NCBI GenBank assembly: GCA_003225515.1 | Contig: QIAK01000425.1 | Coordinates: 1 to 8,695 of the forward strand | Direction of reading: 5' to 3' | Length of the DNA: 8,695 nucleotides | Source of the DNA: Acidobacteriota bacterium | GTDB taxonomy: Bacteria > Acidobacteriota > Terriglobia > Terriglobales > Acidobacteriaceae | Part shown: piece by piece, positions 1-6,869 of the stretch | How the letters are laid out: every line of letters starts with the position of its first letter | Position numbering within the stretch: position 1 is the first letter of the stretch | Translations under genes and position numbers: made by a program | Notes under the pieces: generated by a model | Database searches by the model: none | The model's input: only the letters and a program-made list of their open reading frames with translations | Told to the model about the DNA's origin: nothing

Positions 1-1493
1 TGCAACGCGGGAAGTCCGAGCATTCGTGCCAATCTCAGCGACTTGCCAATTTCCGCTTCGCCGGAAATTGAAAGACTGTAGCCGCCACGGTCTAACCAGC
101 CCCGGGCTGTCGCAGGCGCCGCATGTCCCATTGCTATCTGGAAAGGACCGATCTCAACCTGCAATCCTCCGGGAAAATACGGCTCCGGAGCATTCTTGCG
201 CCCCGCCGTTTTTCGCACGCTTGAACCCGATGCGCCCTCTGTCAGATGAAAGGGAACCGTCTCCAGGCCAACCTCCGCTTTGTCAGAAGCCGAGCTCATT
301 CGAAGCTCCGCGAATTCCCCACGACCATCAATCTGCAGGGTCGAACCCGTCGACGCATTCTGCTCGATTCGAAGATTCCCGCTTATCGTTCCCGACGCAA
401 CCAGGTCCTCCGGAAGGCCTTTCTTCGCCCGCTGCGCGAGTACCGCCGCCGCACTCGCAGGCACATCGTTCGCCGTCAACGTGAGCCCATAATCATGGCT
501 TCCCGGCAAGCCCATCTCGCCCTTCACCAGGACGAGGCCGCCGCCGACGGGGCCGCTACATAGAATGTCTTTAAAGCGATGGTCGAGCGAACTGTATCCT
601 GCATCGCAGTGACCCACCAGCCTCAGCGCCTGCCCGCTGGTGATGTCGTAGCGTCGAAAATCGTCGATCGAGCCATCGCTCGCGATCTGCAGCTTCGACG
701 GAGTGCCGGCTAGAGTCACATCCAACAGCACCTCTCCGCGCCAGCCCTGATCGTTTCCACTGAAAAGTTTTGTGAACTGCCCCAGTTGTGCGCGCTTCCA
801 TTCGATAATGAATTGCAGCGGTGTATCGCGCAGGGCCTCGGCTCGCTGCCATGTTCCGCTCACTTGCAACATGCCGGTATCGTTCAAGTTCAAGTCAGTG
901 CGGAACGGTTGCGCCTTTAATCGCACGCCCCAGCTGTTCTCCGAATCCTGCCAGAGGGAAAAATCGGCGTTGGTCAGCGCATAGGGCTTCTTCTCGGCGC
1001 CATTCTTGAAATTGATGCGCCCGGAAGTGGCTTGAATATATGGAAAGCCCGGCCGCGGTTCCGACTTTCCTTTAGCCGTCGGAGCCAGCGGAATATGCGC
1101 CGTGCGCTCCAGCAGCGCTCCCAGATTCCAGTGGCCGCCCTCGGCGTGCACCAGATTCAAGCTGGGTTCCGTCAGATCGAGGCGGGCGATTTCGAGCCGG
1201 CCGCGCACCAGCGACGTCAGTCGAAGCGAAGCCGTCACTTGGCTCGCCCGCAGCATGGGCTCCGCTCCGAAAGCCGGATCGTCATACACCACAAGATTTT
1301 CCAGATCGAAGCCCGGTCGCGGCAGCAATCGAATGTGGACCGAGCCCACGTCCACATTGCGTCCCAGTGCAGAACTGATGGAGGAAACGATCCGCCATTT
1401 CAAACGCGAGGCGCCGGGTCTTAGCAGGAACAGCAGCAGCACGATCAATGCTGCTACCGCGATGTATCGCCGCTTGGAGGAGAAGAGCTTCAC
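1..1493 (-). CDS. AsmA-family envelope protein, N-terminal 497 residues (partial)
   Basis: Reading leftward from a GTG at 1493, one frame stays open to the window edge, giving 497 residues with no stop; the C-terminus lies outside. The in-frame codon series upstream of the GTG reaches a TAA at 1527-1529 without another start, and an AAGG lies 5 nt before the GTG, which fixes the start. Residues 1-9 are basic, residues 10-25 form one hydrophobic membrane anchor, and the rest looks periplasmic. The region from about 30 to 130 has the typical AsmA-family pattern: a GR-V-V segment near 44-48, LLPRPGF at 56-62, FGAEPML at 75-81, then EPSLNLV at 109-115 followed by a G-x-W-N. AsmA-like proteins (AsmA, YhdP, TamB) are inner-membrane-anchored and are linked to lipid transport towards the outer membrane and to outer-membrane homeostasis; the role here is inferred from family only. 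The gene begins 28 nt after a signal peptidase gene and is probably co-transcribed with it. Confidence 0.85.
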   Translation of the reverse strand, partial: MKLFSSKRRYIAVAALIVLLLFLLRPGASRLKWRIVSSISSALGRNVDVGSVHIRLLPRPGFDLENLVVYDDPAFGAEPMLRASQVTASLRLTSLVRGRLEIARLDLTEPSLNLVHAEGGHWNLGALLERTAHIPLAPTAKGKSEPRPGFPYIQATSGRINFKNGAEKKPYALTNADFSLWQDSENSWGVRLKAQPFRTDLNLNDTGMLQVSGTWQRAEALRDTPLQFIIEWKRAQLGQFTKLFSGNDQGWRGEVLLDVTLAGTPSKLQIASDGSIDDFRRYDITSGQALRLVGHCDAGYSSLDHRFKDILCSGPVGGGLVLVKGEMGLPGSHDYGLTLTANDVPASAAAVLAQRAKKGLPEDLVASGTISGNLRIEQNASTGSTLQIDGRGEFAELRMSSASDKAEVGLETVPFHLTEGASGSSVRKTAGRKNAPEPYFPGGLQVEIGPFQIAMGHAAPATARGWLDRGGYSLSISGEAEIGKSLRLARMLGLPAL

Positions 1494-1498
1494 AGCGA

Positions 1499-1502
1499 CC
1501 TT
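1499..1502 (-). promoter_or_regulatory. Ribosome binding site of the AsmA-family gene
   Basis: The minus strand reads GTAAGG, with its AAGG core at 1502-1499, five bases before the GTG start at 1493. It lies in the 28-nt gap after the preceding signal peptidase stop codon and supports the GTG as the real start. Confidence 0.5.
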
Positions 1503-1521
1503 ACTCGAGCTTCGAGGGAAA

Positions 1522-2325
1522 TCATCTTACGAACTGAAAAGTCCGGCGCCATCGGGTCTCATCGAAAAAGTGCAGGACCACCTTGCCCAGAAATAGAATT
1601 CGATCGCCCCATTCCGTCTTCCGGTATTGATCGTCGGGCGTCTCAAAAGACCAGTAGATAAACATCGGGCGTCCAATAACGTTTCCCTTGGGAATGAATC
1701 CCCAGTAGCGGCTGTCGAGACTCACACCCCGATGGTCGCCCATGGCAAAGTAATGATCGGGAGGGACGACAATATCGTCCCCTTGGATGTACGACTGCAA
1801 ATCCACCATCCAGTTGGGATTCACATTAGGATCATCTGTCGGAGGCACCGCTGGAAAATTATTTCGGTAGGGATCCAGCGTGTCCCTGTCGTGGAGCACG
1901 TAAGGCTCGTCCAATGCCACGCCATTTCGATACACAACACCGTTGCGCAGGTGGATACGATCGCCAGGCACCCCGATTACCCTTTTCACCACGTACAACC
2001 CAGGCTCCGCCGGCGACAGAAACACCACAATATCTCGAAAGCGCACCTCACGATAGGGAAGCAGAGGACCTACCCACGAACTCCTGGGGGCGAACTGGAT
2101 TCGGTTCACGAAAACATGATCGCCAATGAGCAGCGTATTCTCCATCGAACTCGACGGAATCTCAAACGCTTGCACCACAAATGTAATGATGAACAGCCCG
2201 GTGACCAACACCGCTGCCAGAGAAGAGAGAAACTCGACCGTAGTCTCTTTCGGCTTCTCTTCGGACGTGGTCTCTTTCTTCTCCACCGCCACGGGATTTT
2301 CGACGCTCAGTTGTTTCTTCGCCAC
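1522..2325 (-). CDS. lepB: Signal peptidase I, second copy
   Basis: Type I signal peptidase (family S26), the membrane serine protease that removes signal peptides from exported preproteins on the outer face of the cytoplasmic membrane. It has 267 residues and a GTG start. A charged, Lys/Glu-rich cytoplasmic tail (1-30) precedes a single membrane segment (about 35-54). The nucleophile box PSSSMENTL places the catalytic Ser at 60, and YVVKRVIGVPGD places the general-base Lys at 114. The C-terminal box reads GDHRGVSLDSR (196-206), with His198 where the family almost always has Asn; Ser202, Asp204 and Arg206 are kept. Upstream there is only a weak purine-rich AGAAAGA as ribosome site, but no other in-frame start is available. 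It is clearly paralogous to the neighbour at 2418-3299: both share E/Q-IPS-S-M, a (R)-N-NFP segment and a TRW-RT C-terminus. The shared gene name is by family; which copy is the main housekeeping enzyme cannot be told. Confidence 0.93.
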   Translation of the reverse strand: MAKKQLSVENPVAVEKKETTSEEKPKETTVEFLSSLAAVLVTGLFIITFVVQAFEIPSSSMENTLLIGDHVFVNRIQFAPRSSWVGPLLPYREVRFRDIVVFLSPAEPGLYVVKRVIGVPGDRIHLRNGVVYRNGVALDEPYVLHDRDTLDPYRNNFPAVPPTDDPNVNPNWMVDLQSYIQGDDIVVPPDHYFAMGDHRGVSLDSRYWGFIPKGNVIGRPMFIYWSFETPDDQYRKTEWGDRILFLGKVVLHFFDETRWRRTFQFVR

Positions 2326-2351
2326 TATTGTCTTTCTGTGGTTTTGGAAAG

Positions 2352-2410
2352 GGCACGGCTTTAGCCGTGCCGTCAGCTCCCGAAAACACGAGGGCTTCAG
2401 CCCCTGAGGG
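2352..2410. repeat. REP-like palindromic element between the two signal peptidase genes
   Basis: A perfect 9-bp inverted repeat (GGCACGGCT at 2352-2360, AGCCGTGCC at 2363-2371, two-base centre) is followed about 20 bases later by a second, shorter dyad (GGGCT at 2392-2396, AGCCC at 2399-2403) and an overlapping CCC-TGA-GGG (2402-2410). The pair occupies most of the 92-bp gap between the two lepB genes. Neither hairpin has a T-tract, so it does not look like an intrinsic terminator. From memory, units of the type GGCACGGCT(A/T)AAGCCGTGCC are dispersed many times in acidobacterial genomes; the window itself has only this one copy, so calling it a dispersed repeat is inference. Confidence 0.6.
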
Positions 2411-2417
2411 CGCCTAC

Positions 2418-3299
2418 TCAGTGTACCAGCCGCAGTGTCCGGCTCCAGCGCGTGATCTGAAAGATGTGCGTCACCGCATACGCCAGGTGATGCAGCCTGC
2501 CCATCACCGACGCCGATGGATTCTTATCCCAATCGCGCACCGACCAGTAAATAACCAGCGGCCGTCCAATGATGTTCTCTCGCGGCACGAAACCCCAATA
2601 CCGGCTGTCTTGGCTGTCATCCCGATTATCCCCCATCACGAAATAATGTCCTTCGGGAATAATCAGCTGGCCATCTTCCACCAGTTTCCGCATCTCCAGC
2701 CACCACTTTCCCTCTAAGCCGATCGCCGGAATATCGGTCCGCGGAAAATTATCCCGAAATAAATTATTTGGAGGCTCCAGAAAGTGCACGTACGGTTCGT
2801 CCAGCGGCCGGCCATTGATCAGAACCTTCTTGCTCACCATTCGCAGGTGGTCTCCGGGCACGCCAATCACCCGCTTCACAAAATGCTGCTGCGGATCCAC
2901 CGGATAGTGGAACACGATGATGTCGCCGCGCTTGATGCTCTGGTACGCCATCAGATGATCGCCCAGTCCTTTTCCTCCATAGCACAGCTTGTTCACCAAC
3001 AGATAATCGCCGACTAACAAAGTATCCTGCATCGATTCGGAAGGAATTTGGAAAGCCTGGACGACGAATGTGATCACGAAAATCGCAATCACCACCGTGC
3101 CCAGCAGTGACTGCACCGAACCAATCATGTCGGTGCCTAAAGTCGTTACCAGGTGCGGCGTGTGCGATGGCCCAGAAACAATTGGAGCAACAGGACCAAC
3201 ATGGTCAGCGGCAGGCGCTGCAGGAGGAACCGGGATAGTCTCCGGCGGAGGAATGAGCGGGATGTCTAGTGAAACGCTTGGAAGGTTTTGCGAGTCCAT
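2418..3299 (-). CDS. lepB: Signal peptidase I, first copy
   Basis: Type I signal peptidase (S26) of 293 residues that cleaves signal peptides at the outer face of the cytoplasmic membrane. Residues 1-58 form a Pro/Ala-rich, low-complexity cytoplasmic extension, followed by one membrane segment at about 62-83. The nucleophile box PSESMQDTL gives the catalytic Ser at 89; HFVKRVIGVPGD gives the general-base Lys at 142; the C-terminal box is the canonical GDNRDDSQDSR (223-233). All catalytic and structural boxes are intact, so it should be active. The ATG at 3299 lies only 5 nt after the rnc stop codon, which suggests translational coupling; the upstream bases AGGTAGAGAAG, inside the end of rnc, could serve as ribosome site. 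The next gene downstream is a second, diverged copy, after a 92-bp gap holding a palindromic element. Confidence 0.95.
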   Translation of the reverse strand: MDSQNLPSVSLDIPLIPPPETIPVPPAAPAADHVGPVAPIVSGPSHTPHLVTTLGTDMIGSVQSLLGTVVIAIFVITFVVQAFQIPSESMQDTLLVGDYLLVNKLCYGGKGLGDHLMAYQSIKRGDIIVFHYPVDPQQHFVKRVIGVPGDHLRMVSKKVLINGRPLDEPYVHFLEPPNNLFRDNFPRTDIPAIGLEGKWWLEMRKLVEDGQLIIPEGHYFVMGDNRDDSQDSRYWGFVPRENIIGRPLVIYWSVRDWDKNPSASVMGRLHHLAYAVTHIFQITRWSRTLRLVH

Positions 3300-3304
3300 G
3301 AAAT

Positions 3305-4126
3305 CTACTTCTCTACCTGATCAAAAGCCCGTGCCGACCCTTTCGCCTCGCTTGCTTTCGGACGCGACGCCAGGAAGGTCAGCAGTTGCCGCGCCGCATC
3401 CTGCTCGGCCATCTTCTTGGTCGAACCCTGGGCGCGTCCCACAAACTCCGCGTCCTTTCCATTCTTCGAATGCAGGCGCGCTTCGACCGTAAATGTTTTG
3501 CTGTGCTCCGGACCCGCTTCCTCAACCAGAGCATATACGGGTTGAGACATGCCGAGGCTCTGCACGGCTTCCTGCAGGGCCGATTTGAAATCCGTAACCG
3601 GCAGCGTGCCGCCGCCGCGCTCCATGCGCTCCAACTCCGGCGCAATCACGTTGCGCACTACGAACTCCCGCGCCACTTCAAGACCACCGTCGAGATAAAT
3701 GGCCGCTAGGATCGCCTCCAGCGCGTCCACCAGCAGCGCCGTCTTGCCGCGCCCGCCGCTCTTCTCTTCGCCACGTCCTAAGCGCAAGTAGTGGCCCAGT
3801 TCCAGATCCTGCGCCACGCGGATTAAATGCCTCTCGCTGACCAGGTGCGCGCGCAGCTTCGAAAGCTCGCCTTCCCTGAAATGCGGAAAGCGTTGGAAAA
3901 GTTCTTCACTCGTAACCAGGGCGAGCACTGAGTCCCCTAGAAATTCCAGTTGCTCGTTGTCACTGACCCTGTATTTGCCCTCGCCAGCTTGCTGCGCTTC
4001 CTGCTCCCGGGCCTGCGAACTATGCGTGACCGCTTGTTCAATGACGGCCCGCCGGCGGAAATGGTAGCCCAGCCCATCTTCCAGCGCCGTGATTTCCCGT
4101 TCCTTCATATACAAATCAAGCCGCAT
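3305..4126 (-). CDS. rnc: Ribonuclease III
   Basis: Double-strand-specific endoribonuclease that processes rRNA precursors and structured mRNAs in the cytoplasm. It has 273 residues, somewhat longer than the E. coli enzyme (226). The endonuclease domain covers about 12-165 and holds the family signature NEQLEFLGDSVL (57-68), with metal-binding Glu61 and Asp65 by analogy with E. coli Glu41 and Asp45, and the second acidic pair Asp134/Glu137 in LLVDALEAILAAIYLDGG (131-148). A double-stranded RNA-binding domain follows at about 176-252, ending in the typical Gly-Ser-(T)-K-K-x-A-E-x-x-A-A pattern. Residues 40-55 carry a Gln/Ala/Glu-rich insertion and the last 20 residues form a short hydrophilic tail. 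The start is either the ATG at 4126 or Met7; neither has a clear Shine-Dalgarno, and the longer form is given. It heads a tight cluster with two signal peptidase genes; an rnc-lepB neighbourhood is also known in other bacteria, including E. coli (lepB-rnc-era). Confidence 0.95.
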   Translation of the reverse strand: MRLDLYMKEREITALEDGLGYHFRRRAVIEQAVTHSSQAREQEAQQAGEGKYRVSDNEQLEFLGDSVLALVTSEELFQRFPHFREGELSKLRAHLVSERHLIRVAQDLELGHYLRLGRGEEKSGGRGKTALLVDALEAILAAIYLDGGLEVAREFVVRNVIAPELERMERGGGTLPVTDFKSALQEAVQSLGMSQPVYALVEEAGPEHSKTFTVEARLHSKNGKDAEFVGRAQGSTKKMAEQDAARQLLTFLASRPKASEAKGSARAFDQVEK

Positions 4127-4210
4127 CCATCAGAACAACTGCACCAGCTGATGTGAACCAGGTGAAGCTGGCGTGATCCGGCGCGAACCCACAACCCAGC
4201 TCCATCGAAT

Positions 4211-5101
4211 CTAGTTCTTCGGAGGAGCAGCCTGTCCTGGTGCGGAGCCGCCGCTCAGCTTCGTCAAACGGTCCTTCTCGTCGCGCGCCGCCTTGCCTAC
4301 ACCGCTGTCGGGACGATCTTTTGAAAGTTCCACTGCCTGATCGGCATACTTCATAGCTTCGGGATACTTGTTCTGCATGTCGAGCGCGACCGCCAACCGG
4401 AACACCGCAACCGTATCGGGCTGCTGCGGCAGCGCATCGATCGACTTGCGCAGATTTGCCTCCGCATCCGCCCAGTTACTGGCTTTGAACGACAGCGTGC
4501 CTAAAACAAAATAAGCCTCAGATCGTACGAAGCCTTTGAACGCCGCAAGCTGTTCCGCCGGATAGCCGGTGCTTGGAACGTCCGTGTCAATCGTTACCAG
4601 TGAACGCTCCGCATCTTTTTTCGCCTCGGCACGTTGCTGATCTTTGTCCAGATCGGAATCCTGCGTCCGCTCGGCCAACGCCTGCGCTACTCCAACCAGC
4701 GCCGCCGGATCATCCGGGTCAATCGTCAGAACCTTCTTGGCCATGTCCATCATCTTGTCCGCATTGTTGGCGGCCTGATAGTGCTGCATCGCGTTCGTGT
4801 ACAGCAAAGCACGCAACTCGCTGTCAGGATATTTCGCCGCGAAGTCATCTGCAGCTTTTTCCATCGCTGCTGGGTCGGCCTGCGCGTTGGCTGCCTTGTA
4901 AGCTTCAAACTCGGGCTGCGTCTTCGCCGCCGGAGGCCGCTTCCCCTGCGGAGCTGCCGCCGCCTGCCCTGCGGGCTGCGCAGCCTGCCCAGTTTGCGTA
5001 TTCTGGGTCGCCGGTTTATTGGTGTTCGTCTGCCCGAAACTCCACGCGCACATTCCCAGCACTGCCACCGCCCCAAGTATGACGATCGCTGCTCGTTTCA
5101 T
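4211..5101 (-). CDS. Exported TPR-repeat protein (296 residues)
   Basis: A small secreted or periplasmic tetratricopeptide-repeat protein of unknown specific role. Residues 1-23 form a signal peptide (basic MKR, hydrophobic core, predicted cleavage after SFG or SFGQ). Residues 24-62 are a Gln/Ala/Pro/Thr-rich linker. The helical part, about 63-262, contains TPR-like pairs: one near 98-131 (ending TIDPDDPAAL), one near 194-227 (Y-x-x-G-x-x-x-F-K-x-x-x-W-x-x-A) and one near 228-261 (AVALDMQNKYPEAMKYADQA). The C-terminus is again Gly/Ala/Pro-rich. TPR arrays generally mediate protein-protein contacts. The ATG at 5101 is supported by a strong AGGAG. It is followed after 84 nt by rnc and preceded after 105 nt by a larger exported TPR protein, so it may belong to the same transcript. 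Cys18 is not in a proper lipobox (Met precedes it), so I do not call it a lipoprotein. Confidence 0.85.
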   Translation of the reverse strand: MKRAAIVILGAVAVLGMCAWSFGQTNTNKPATQNTQTGQAAQPAGQAAAAPQGKRPPAAKTQPEFEAYKAANAQADPAAMEKAADDFAAKYPDSELRALLYTNAMQHYQAANNADKMMDMAKKVLTIDPDDPAALVGVAQALAERTQDSDLDKDQQRAEAKKDAERSLVTIDTDVPSTGYPAEQLAAFKGFVRSEAYFVLGTLSFKASNWADAEANLRKSIDALPQQPDTVAVFRLAVALDMQNKYPEAMKYADQAVELSKDRPDSGVGKAARDEKDRLTKLSGGSAPGQAAPPKN

Positions 5102-5106
5102 GCGTT

Positions 5107-5112
5107 CTCCTC
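5107..5112 (-). promoter_or_regulatory. Strong ribosome binding site of the 296-residue TPR gene
   Basis: The minus strand reads GAGGAG (5112-5107) five bases before the ATG at 5101, the best Shine-Dalgarno match in the leftward gene run. It fixes the start and suggests efficient translation independent of the preceding gene. Confidence 0.7.
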
Positions 5113-5180
5113 GACACGACTTACCAATTTCAAATCTGCCCGTGAAACTGCAAACATAAATTTTATCGCAGCAAATGTTT

Positions 5181-5216
5181 TTTCACCGATAGTGAAAGCC
5201 TGCCGCTCACTGCGGC
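5181..5216 (-). other. Two tandem stem-loops at the 3' end of the 531-residue TPR gene
   Basis: The first dyad is GCCGC at 5202-5206 and GCGGC at 5212-5216, with a 5-base loop that includes the TGA stop codon. The second is TTTCAC at 5181-5186 and GTGAAA at 5192-5197, also with a 5-base loop. On the leftward transcript they come one after the other. They are followed by an A-run rather than U-residues, so a standard intrinsic terminator is unlikely; they could stabilise the 3' end or mark a processing site between the two TPR genes. The rest of the 105-bp gap (about 5151-5180) is AT-rich, with a TAAAAT that could be a weak leftward -10 but no convincing -35. Confidence 0.35.
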
Positions 5217-6802
5217 TTTGCTGGAGGTTCATACGCCTGCTGCAATCCGCGCTCTGCCGCCGCCTTCACTTCCGGCAGCTCTCCCCCGGTCGTCAACGCT
5301 GCGCGGTACTCATTCATCGCCGCCTCGCGGTCTTCTTTCATATCCAGAATCCTTCCCAGATACACATGCGACCACGCCACCACCTTAGGATCCTTAGTCT
5401 GCTGGATTGCCTTCTGGAAGTTCTCCAATGCTCCTTCGCGGTTCTTGTTGGCCACCGCGACCTGTGCCAGGATGAACATAGCCCGACCCGGATCTCCGAT
5501 TTTTTTGTCCAACGCCTGCTGCGCCAGTTCCTGCGCGCCCTTCGGATCGCCTGCCACCAGCCGTTTTTCCGCGGTCACCAGCATGCGCCGGTCTTCCAGA
5601 CGCGACAGTTGCACCAGTTCCGGCGCCGACACGCGCACATACTGCACCTCGTTCGCCGCCTTCTGCTGCGCCTTCAAGTCGATGTTATCCAGAATGTCGG
5701 AATAAGCTGTTCGCAGTCCCGCCGGATCTTTCTCAAACGCCAACAGCGAGGTGTAGAAATATTTGGTCAGGACGTATCCTTGTTTCACCGCATCATCCAC
5801 GGCCTGCAGCCGCATCGCTTCGGCAGTTTGCTTGTTGCCCAGCGTCCGTATCTCAATGGCACGCACCAGGCACTCGGTCACCAGCAGCGAAATGTCGGTT
5901 TTAAACCCCTCTTCCAGCGGAGCTCGCTTCACTGATTGTAGGAGCGGTTCAATGCGCTTGATCGAACTGAAATGTTTTTCCGCCAACGGATCCAGCAGAT
6001 AGTGCAGATAGGCATGCCGGATCTGCGGCATCTTCAAAGGGTCGTTCGAACTCGCGTCTGGCGACGGAAACACCACTACGTCGTAGTCGGTGCCGTAATT
6101 GCGCGCGTTCGCTTCATTCGGATCGCCCATGAAATCTAGGTACACGGTGAACGTCCGCCCCAAATATCCGCCCGACTGCATTTTCAGGTAAATATCGGTG
6201 TCGAACACCATTTTTGTCAGCGGCACATGATAGCGATCGACCAGCGCTGCATAATTTCCGCGGTGCCGCTCCCAGATCGAATGCAATTGGGCTTTGTCGT
6301 AGAAGCGTTCCAGAACCGCTCCGAAGGCCGCAATCGGCACCGCATCCGGAGGCAGGTCATCTTCCTTCCCGCGCGGAAGAAAGTGCGGAGGTCCCTGCAG
6401 ATACAGCGCCAGCGAAATGTACTGCGACAAATCGTGCGCCGGATCTTTCCCCTTGTGCGCCAGGTACCACTCGCACATTGAGGTCATTGCTGCCTGCGCC
6501 TCCTGTGAGTTCTTTAGATTTTTCTCCACCTCGGCTCGGATGTTCAGCCGTTGCGCATCAGAAACGTTCAGGTTCACGTTGTAGCCGCACGTATTCATCG
6601 CCGTGAGCACGGCGAACAGGGTCTCACTTGTGTCCAGCGTGATGGGATTGTTGTTGTCCGCCAGACACACCGGCGCCAGCAGCCCAACCATGGCCGCCAC
6701 TATCAGACCTCGAAGCCCGCAACCCAGGAACCGACTCAGGAATCGCTCCCGCAGGATGACCACTCGTTGCAAACCGCCTCCCTGGCCCTCATCGCGGGCC
6801 AT
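5207..6802 (-). CDS. Exported TPR-repeat protein with unidentified N-terminal domain (531 residues)
   Basis: A secreted or periplasmic protein of unknown function. A basic stretch and a hydrophobic core (about 30-48, ending VCLA) form a signal peptide, with likely cleavage before Asp49. Residues 50-390 are a domain I cannot assign to a named family; it contains a motif HAYLH (263-267) within IRHAYLHYLLDP, which resembles the HExxH zinc-protease signature but has Ala in place of the catalytic Glu. The C-terminal 130 residues contain about three TPR units: 405-434 (AEKRLVAGDPKGAQELAQQA), 440-470 and 475-505 (a YLGRILDMKEDREAAMNEYR-type unit). The ATG at 6802 lacks a Shine-Dalgarno; a TTG at 6772 (residue 11) is preceded by GGGAGG and would give a more standard signal peptide, so the true start may be there. 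It is the first gene of the leftward run, divergent from the propeller gene, with a plausible promoter just upstream. Confidence 0.85.
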   Translation of the reverse strand: MARDEGQGGGLQRVVILRERFLSRFLGCGLRGLIVAAMVGLLAPVCLADNNNPITLDTSETLFAVLTAMNTCGYNVNLNVSDAQRLNIRAEVEKNLKNSQEAQAAMTSMCEWYLAHKGKDPAHDLSQYISLALYLQGPPHFLPRGKEDDLPPDAVPIAAFGAVLERFYDKAQLHSIWERHRGNYAALVDRYHVPLTKMVFDTDIYLKMQSGGYLGRTFTVYLDFMGDPNEANARNYGTDYDVVVFPSPDASSNDPLKMPQIRHAYLHYLLDPLAEKHFSSIKRIEPLLQSVKRAPLEEGFKTDISLLVTECLVRAIEIRTLGNKQTAEAMRLQAVDDAVKQGYVLTKYFYTSLLAFEKDPAGLRTAYSDILDNIDLKAQQKAANEVQYVRVSAPELVQLSRLEDRRMLVTAEKRLVAGDPKGAQELAQQALDKKIGDPGRAMFILAQVAVANKNREGALENFQKAIQQTKDPKVVAWSHVYLGRILDMKEDREAAMNEYRAALTTGGELPEVKAAAERGLQQAYEPPAKPQ

Positions 6803-6840
6803 GAAAGAGTCACACAGTGAGATAAGCGGAGAACACCTTC

Positions 6841-6869
6841 AGTTTACGGGCTTAGCAGCGGAGGGTCAA
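6841..6869 (-). promoter_or_regulatory. Candidate sigma-70 promoter for the leftward gene run
   Basis: On the minus strand TTGACC (6869-6864) is followed by a 17-bp spacer and TAAACT (6846-6841): five of six matches to the -35 consensus and four of six to the -10. Transcription would begin near 6834, about 30 nt before the ATG at 6802 and about 60 nt before the alternative TTG at 6772. This is by inspection only. Confidence 0.4.

Noticed and set aside
2328..2717. A plus-strand open frame starting in the palindromic element
   Set aside because: Its N-terminal part is the translated repeat and the remainder is antisense to the first signal peptidase gene.
4144..4171. Inverted repeat CCAGCT/AGCTGG between rnc and the TPR gene
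   Set aside because: Only 6 bp with a 16-bp loop and no T-tract; not distinguishable from chance.
5044..5101. Possible lipoprotein signal (Cys18) in the 296-residue TPR protein
   Set aside because: The residue before the Cys is Met, which does not fit a lipobox; a standard signal peptidase I site after SFG is more likely.
5160..5190. Possible leftward promoter in the AT-rich gap before the 296-residue TPR gene
   Set aside because: A TAAAAT is present, but nothing close to TTGACA lies 16 to 18 bp upstream.
4634..5935. A 433-codon plus-strand open frame antisense to both TPR genes
   Set aside because: It is rich in Arg, Leu, His and Gln, has no domain pattern or ribosome site, and lies opposite two well-supported genes; long antisense frames are common in GC-rich DNA.
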